Assembly (NCBI GenBank): GCA_037445085.1
Contig: JBBILG010000066.1
Span: forward strand, 1-10,460
DNA length: 10,460 nt
Source of the DNA: JBBILG01 sp037445085
Lineage (GTDB): Bacteria; Pseudomonadota; Gammaproteobacteria; Burkholderiales; Methylophilaceae
Direction: 5' to 3'
The notes beneath the pieces are model-generated. The model was not told the origin of the DNA. It made no database searches and saw only the letters and a list, made by a program, of their open reading frames with translations. The position numbers and the translations under genes are program-made. Shown here one piece after another: positions 6,406 through 10,460 of the stretch (the first letter of the stretch is position 1; the number at the start of each line of letters is the position of its first letter).

Positions 6406-8016
6406 ATGAGAACGAACATCCAGCAATGGGACGTGGAAGAACAGAAATTCTGGGAAACCACCGGCAAGAGGGTGGCGTACCGCAACCTATTGATTTCCGT
6501 GCCCTGTCTGATGTGCGGCTTCGCCATCTGGCTGATGTGGGGCATCATTACCGTGCAGATGAGCAACCTGGGCTTTCCCTTCAGCCAGGAGGAACTGTTC
6601 ACGCTGACCGCCATCGCCGGCCTGTCGGGAGCCACCCTGCGCATCCCGGCTTCCTTCTTCGTCCGCCTGACGGGCGGCCGCAACGGCGTGTTCTTCACCA
6701 CGGCGCTGCTCATGATCCCCGCCGTGGGTACCGGCATCGCGCTGCAGGACAAGGACACGCCGCTGTTCACCTTCCAGGTGCTCGCCTTGCTCTCCGGCAT
6801 CGGCGGCGGCAACTTCGCCTGCGCCATGTCCAACATCAGCACCTTCTTCCCCAAGCGCCTGCAGGGCACGGCGCTTGGCATCAACGCCGGCCTGGGCAAT
6901 TTCGGCGTCACCACCATGCAGATCCTCATTCCCCTGGTGATGACCGTCGGCCTGTTCGGCGCCTTCGCCGGCGACCCCATGACCCTGGTCAAGGACTCGG
7001 GCTGGATTCTCGGCAAGATCCCCGCCGGCACCGACACCTGGATACAGAACGCCGGCTTCGTCTGGCTGGTGCTTCTGGTGCCGCTGACCATCCTGAGCTT
7101 TTTCGTCATGAACAACCTGCTGCCCATCTCGCCCAACATCGGCGGCACCCTGTTCGCCTTCGTCAAGGTGCTCTGGCTGTACGGCCTGGGCTTTCTCGCC
7201 GCCGTTATCGGGCTCTATCTCTACCTGCCCGCGCCCGTCGGCCTGGGGCTGCTCAACATGTGGGTGGCGCTGCCGCTGATCATCGTGCTCACCCTGCTGG
7301 CGATGAAGCTCGCCGCCTTCGGCGAGATGAAGAACAACATCACCCGCCAGTTCGCCATCTTCAAGAACAAGCACACCTGGTCGATGACGGTGCTCTACAT
7401 CGTCACCTTCGGCTCCTTCATCGGTTTTTCCATGGCGCTGCCGCTGTCGATCAAGGTGATTTTCGGCGACAGCCACATCTATGATGCCGCCACCCAGACC
7501 TGGACCCACGTCAAGAACCCGAACGCGCCCTCCGCCCTGACCTACGCCTGGATCGGCCCCTTCGTCGGCGCGCTGATTCGCCCGATCGGCGGCTGGATCT
7601 CCGACCGCACCGGCGGCGCGATCCTGACGCAGATCATCTCGGCGGTGATGGTGGCGGCATCGAGCTACGCCGGCTACATCATGATGCTGGCCTACCAGTC
7701 GCAGACGCCGGAAATCTATTTCACCCAGTTCCTGGTGGTGTTCATCATCCTGTTCGCCGCCACCGGCATCGGCAACGCCTCCACCTTCCGCACCGTGGGC
7801 GTGATCTTCGACCGCGCCCAGGCCGGCCCGGTGCTGGGCTGGACCTCGGCCATCGGCGCATACGGCGCCTTCATCGCCCCCGAGGTGATCAAGTCACAGA
7901 TCAAGGCCGGCACCCCGGAAATGGCCATGTACGGCTTCGCCATCTTCTATGCCCTGTGCCTGGTGCTGAACTGGTGGTTCTACCTGCGTTCTGGCGCCGA
8001 GATCAAGAACCCGTAA
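6406..8016 (+). CDS. narK2: NarK2-type nitrate/nitrite transporter (MFS), long form
   Basis: A second NNP-family porter of 536 residues, the type usually proposed to exchange nitrate for nitrite under denitrifying conditions. The substrate arginines are R79 (GATLRIPASFFVRLTGGR) and R392 (GALIRPIGGWISDRTGG). Signature region 1 is GGGNFACAMSNISTFFPKR (133-151) followed by INAGLGNFGVTTMQ; signature 2 is GIGNASTFRTVGVIF (454-468). TFGSFIGFSMALPL (334-347) matches the start of the second half. It is about 70 residues longer than E. coli NarK (463), mainly through a stretch at about 247-315 with two extra hydrophobic helices between the halves, giving a likely 14 membrane segments, plus a hydrophilic loop at 355-377. 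GGAG at 6395-6398, 7 nt upstream, sets the start. narG begins 30 nt after its stop. Confidence 0.92.
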   Translation: MRTNIQQWDVEEQKFWETTGKRVAYRNLLISVPCLMCGFAIWLMWGIITVQMSNLGFPFSQEELFTLTAIAGLSGATLRIPASFFVRLTGGRNGVFFTTALLMIPAVGTGIALQDKDTPLFTFQVLALLSGIGGGNFACAMSNISTFFPKRLQGTALGINAGLGNFGVTTMQILIPLVMTVGLFGAFAGDPMTLVKDSGWILGKIPAGTDTWIQNAGFVWLVLLVPLTILSFFVMNNLLPISPNIGGTLFAFVKVLWLYGLGFLAAVIGLYLYLPAPVGLGLLNMWVALPLIIVLTLLAMKLAAFGEMKNNITRQFAIFKNKHTWSMTVLYIVTFGSFIGFSMALPLSIKVIFGDSHIYDAATQTWTHVKNPNAPSALTYAWIGPFVGALIRPIGGWISDRTGGAILTQIISAVMVAASSYAGYIMMLAYQSQTPEIYFTQFLVVFIILFAATGIGNASTFRTVGVIFDRAQAGPVLGWTSAIGAYGAFIAPEVIKSQIKAGTPEMAMYGFAIFYALCLVLNWWFYLRSGAEIKNP

Positions 8017-8046
8017 TTCCCGGAATCAACCTAGGAGTCCGCAACC

Positions 8047-8970
8047 ATGAGTCACTTTCTCGACCGACTGAAGTTCTTCGACAGGGTGAAGGAAACCTTT
8101 TCCGGCAACCACGGCATCGTCACCCACGAAGATCGTCAATGGGAGCAGGGTTACCGCGCACGCTGGCAGCACGACAAGGTGGTGCGCTCCACCCACGGCG
8201 TCAACTGCACCGGCGGGTGTTCGTGGAAAATCTTCGTCAAGAACGGTCTGGTATCGTTCGAGATGCAGCAGACCGACTACCCGCGCACCCGTGACGACCT
8301 GCCCGACCACGAGCCGCGCGGCTGCCAGCGCGGCGCCAGCTTCTCCTGGTATCTGTACAGCCCGCACCGGGTAAAACACCCCCTGATCCGCGGCCGCCTG
8401 CTCGACCTCTACCGGGCGGAGAAGGCCAGGGGGCTGGACCCGGTGGAGGCCTGGGCCGCCATCCAGGCCGACGAGCGGAAGCGCAAGTCCTACACCGCCG
8501 TGCGTGGCCTGGGCGGTTTCGTACGCACCTCGTGGGACGAGGTCAACGAGATCATCGCCGCCGCCAACGTGCACACCATCAGAAAATGGGGGCCGGACCG
8601 CATTTTCGGGTTCTCCCCGATCCCCGCCATGTCTATGATTTCCTACGCCGCCGGCTCGCGCTATCTATCGCTCATCGGCGCGGGCTGCGGTTCCTTCTAT
8701 GACTGGTACTGCGACCTGCCGGCCGCCAGCCCGCAGACCTGGGGCGAGCAGACCGACGTGCCCGAAGCCGCCGACTGGTACAACTCGACCTACCTCATCA
8801 TCACCGGCGCCAATCTGCCCATGACCCGCACGCCGGATGCCCACTTCGCCTCCGAAGTGCGCTACAAGGGCGCCAAGATCGTCGCCATGGCCCCGGACTA
8901 TGCCGAGTTCGTCAAGTTCTCCGACCTGTGGATGCCGCCGCGTTCCTGGCCATGGGGCATGTCGCCCTGA
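8047..8970 (+). CDS. narG: Respiratory nitrate reductase alpha subunit NarG, N-terminal part before frameshift
   Basis: NarG is the Mo-bisMGD catalytic subunit of membrane-bound nitrate reductase (NarGHI), reducing nitrate to nitrite at the cytoplasmic face. The first 298 residues (to 8940) align closely with E. coli NarG. The FS0 [4Fe-4S] ligands are present: H50, C54, C58 in VRSTHGVNCTGGCSWKIF, and C93 in PRGCQRGAS. The Mo ligand is D223 (YDWYCDLPAASPQTWGEQT). No twin-arginine leader is present; the N-terminus MSHFLDRLKFF is the short NarG type. AGGAG at 8033-8037, 9 nt upstream, supports the ATG. After DLWMPP at 8940 the frame reads ten unrelated residues and stops at 8968-8970; the true continuation is in another frame. 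As written the gene is disrupted, so treat this and the next entry as one gene. Confidence 0.93.
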   Translation: MSHFLDRLKFFDRVKETFSGNHGIVTHEDRQWEQGYRARWQHDKVVRSTHGVNCTGGCSWKIFVKNGLVSFEMQQTDYPRTRDDLPDHEPRGCQRGASFSWYLYSPHRVKHPLIRGRLLDLYRAEKARGLDPVEAWAAIQADERKRKSYTAVRGLGGFVRTSWDEVNEIIAAANVHTIRKWGPDRIFGFSPIPAMSMISYAAGSRYLSLIGAGCGSFYDWYCDLPAASPQTWGEQTDVPEAADWYNSTYLIITGANLPMTRTPDAHFASEVRYKGAKIVAMAPDYAEFVKFSDLWMPPRSWPWGMSP

Positions 8971-10460
8971 AGGAATTCCACCTGCAGCAGCAGGATCCCT
9001 ATTTTACCGAATACGCGCGCAAGTACACCGATCTGCCCATGCAGGTCATGCTGCGCCCGCACGGCGAGGGTTATGTCACCGACCGCATGCTGCGCGCCTC
9101 CGATTTCGACGGGGCGCTGAACGAGGCCAACAACCCCGAATGGAAGACCATCGTCTTCGACGAGCAAAGCCGGTCCTTCGTGGCGCCGAACGGCAGCATC
9201 GGCTTCAGGTGGGGTGAAGAAGGCAGGTGGAACCTGCTGGAGAAGAGCGGCCCGCGTGACATCCGCGCCCAGTTGAGCTGCATCGAGTCGCCCGATGCCG
9301 TGGTATCGGTCGGCTTTCCGCACTTCGCGCATGGCGAGGACGCCCTGCTCTATCGCAACGTGCCGGCGCGCAAGGTGAAGCTGGCCGACGGCGGCGAAGC
9401 ACTGGTGGCGAGCGTGTTCGATCTGCAGGTCGCGCAGTACGGCATCGACCGCGGTCTGGGCGGCGGCAATGTCGCCAAGAGCTATGCCGACGCCAGTGTG
9501 GCCTACACCCCGGCCTGGGCGGAAAGAATCACCGGCGTGAAGGCCGCCGACATCGAGCGCACCGGCCGCGAGTTCGCCTACAACGCCTCGAAAACCAGGG
9601 GCAAGTCCATGGTGATCATGGGTGCAGCCATCAACCACTGGTACCACAACGACCTCGCCTACCGTTCCATCATGAACCTGCTGCACCTGTGCGGCTGCGT
9701 CGGCCAGTCCGGCGGCGGCTGGGCCCACTATGTGGGGCAGGAAAAGCTGCGCCCGCAGGCTGGCTGGGCGCCGATCGCCTTCGCGCTCGACTGGCACCGC
9801 CCGCCGCGCCACACCAATTCGACCTCCTACTGGTATTTCCATACCGACCAGTGGCGCTATGAGACACTGAATGCCGACAGCCTGCTGTCGCCGGCCGGCC
9901 GGGGCAGGAACAGGGGCAGCACGCTCGCCGACTACAACGTCAAGGCCACCCGCATGGGCTGGCTGCCTTCCATGCCCAATTTCAACCGCAATTCCATCGA
10001 ACTGGCGGAGGAGGCACTGAACAACGGTGCCGCCGACGAGGCCGGCGTGGCCCGCTATGTCGCCGACCAGCTGAAATCCGGCGCGCTGGACGTGGCCTAC
10101 GCCGACCCCGACAACCCGGTCAACTGGCCGCGCAACCTGTTCGTCTGGCGCGGCAACCTCATCGGCACCTCGGCCAAGGGCCACGAGTACTTCCTCAAGC
10201 ACCTGCTGGGCGCGCAGAACGGCGTGCTGCAGGAGAGCGGCTCCGGCTCCGGCAACAAGGAAGTGAAGTGGCACGAGAATGCCCCGGCCGGCAAGCTGGA
10301 CCTGATGGTGGATATCAACTTCCGCATCAATTCCACCGGCGCCTATTCCGACATCGTCCTGCCCACCGCGACCTGGTACGAGAAGAACGATCTCAACACC
10401 ACCGACCCGCCATCCATCCCAGTCTATTGCAATCGCGGGGGCATAGGGGGCATAATTTGA
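8928..10460 (+). CDS. narG: NarG continuation after frameshift, 3' partial
   Basis: This frame continues NarG from DAAAFLAMGHVALKEFH (8931 onward). The formal GTG at 8928 is not a real start. Conserved NarG blocks follow in order: NNPEWKTIVFDE, APNGSIGFRWGEEGRWNL, YTPAWAERITGVK, a long block from INHWYHNDLAYRS through CGCVGQSGGGWAHYVGQ, FALDWHRPPRHTNSTSYWY, DQWRYETL, TRMGWLPS, NPVNWPRNLFVWRGNL, GKLDLMVDINFR and YSDIVLPTATWYEKNDLNTTD. With the four missing residues restored, the window reaches about residue 794 of a protein of roughly 1,250, so the C-terminal third is absent. Family similarity ends at 10406; the last 17 residues and the TGA at 10458-10460 do not fit NarG, where E. coli continues MHPFIHPL. 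The frame would be expressed only if the frameshift is an artefact. Confidence 0.9.
   Translation: MDAAAFLAMGHVALKEFHLQQQDPYFTEYARKYTDLPMQVMLRPHGEGYVTDRMLRASDFDGALNEANNPEWKTIVFDEQSRSFVAPNGSIGFRWGEEGRWNLLEKSGPRDIRAQLSCIESPDAVVSVGFPHFAHGEDALLYRNVPARKVKLADGGEALVASVFDLQVAQYGIDRGLGGGNVAKSYADASVAYTPAWAERITGVKAADIERTGREFAYNASKTRGKSMVIMGAAINHWYHNDLAYRSIMNLLHLCGCVGQSGGGWAHYVGQEKLRPQAGWAPIAFALDWHRPPRHTNSTSYWYFHTDQWRYETLNADSLLSPAGRGRNRGSTLADYNVKATRMGWLPSMPNFNRNSIELAEEALNNGAADEAGVARYVADQLKSGALDVAYADPDNPVNWPRNLFVWRGNLIGTSAKGHEYFLKHLLGAQNGVLQESGSGSGNKEVKWHENAPAGKLDLMVDINFRINSTGAYSDIVLPTATWYEKNDLNTTDPPSIPVYCNRGGIGGII
8931..8940 (+). other. Deletion scar and frameshift in narG
   Basis: The 10-mer GATGCCGCCG reads as the end of DLWMPP in the upstream frame and as DAAA in the downstream frame. 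In E. coli NarG these two blocks are separate: DLWLAP, then KQGT, then DAAMALAMGH. The simplest ancestor therefore had two copies of the 10-mer separated by 12 nt encoding KQGT. Loss of one copy plus the 12 nt (22 nt in total) gives exactly the phase change observed. Confidence 0.75.
10407..10460. other. Non-NarG tail at the right edge
   Basis: After NTTD at 10406 all three forward frames fail to give the expected NarG continuation; the closest hint is a short IHP in the +2 frame. The 54 bases are less protein-like than the rest and contain a perfect tandem repeat. They could be an assembly or read-end artefact, the edge of an inserted element, or a recombination breakpoint. Confidence 0.5.
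10437..10454. repeat. 9-bp tandem duplication, GGGGGCATA x2
   Basis: GGGGGCATA occurs at 10437-10445 and again immediately at 10446-10454, with no mismatch. It lies in the non-NarG tail. No other tandem repeat of this kind was noticed in the window. Confidence 0.8.

Noticed and set aside
8931..8970. Programmed ribosomal frameshift in narG
   Set aside because: No slippery heptamer, and a simple shift would leave out the conserved KQGT block; a deletion explains both phase and missing residues.
8898..10274. 458-codon open frame on the minus strand opposite narG
   Set aside because: It is the antisense of highly conserved NarG sequence; long antisense frames are expected in GC-rich genes and the product shows no recognisable domain.
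1..10460. CRISPR array, tRNA, rRNA or complete insertion sequence
   Set aside because: No regularly spaced repeats, no tRNA-like cloverleaf and no transposase frame were seen on either strand.

Overview
The window is a GC-rich bacterial segment with strong G/C third-position bias. NarK1-NarK2-NarG order, a TolC-family protein, an HDOD protein, ChrA and a Bfd-like ferredoxin all read like a nitrate-respiring betaproteobacterium (Rhodocyclales or a relative). The taxonomic call is an inference from gene content and protein wording; no search was run.

Layout from left to right. Positions 1 to about 370 (+) hold the middle of a secreted Sel1/caspase-associated type protein, cut off on both sides. 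At about 341-375 it meets, tail to tail, a TolC-family outer membrane channel gene (-, start 1694) that lacks its normal C-terminus; the meeting point looks like a chimeric or rearranged junction. A 259-bp divergent spacer follows, then an HDOD signalling protein (+, 1954-2871). This converges with a secreted DUF336/GlcG-like protein (-, 2868-3368), the two stop codons sharing one CTAG. Divergent from the latter are chrA (chromate transporter, + 3501-4706) and a 64-residue Bfd-like [2Fe-2S] protein (+ 4758-4952). After a 135-bp spacer with nested A/T-rich palindromes comes the nitrate respiration operon: narK1 (5088-6347), narK2 (6406-8016) and narG (8047 to the right edge).

The nar genes would work together: NarK1 and NarK2 take up nitrate and exchange it for nitrite, and NarG is the molybdenum catalytic subunit of the membrane-bound nitrate reductase. 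narH, narJ and narI would be expected further right but are not in the window. As given, narG is broken twice. A frameshift at 8931-8940 is best explained by a 22-nt deletion between two copies of a 10-bp direct repeat, removing four conserved residues. From 10407 the sequence stops resembling NarG and ends in a short tail with a perfect 9-bp tandem duplication. Together with the left junction, this means the window may contain assembly errors, or may come from a strain with real lesions; read mapping would decide.

I do not see a clearly new biological system here. The most useful observations are the three sequence discontinuities, the palindrome-rich nar leader that lacks an obvious FNR box, the small ferredoxin placed between chrA and nar, and the apparent extra membrane hairpin in NarK2.
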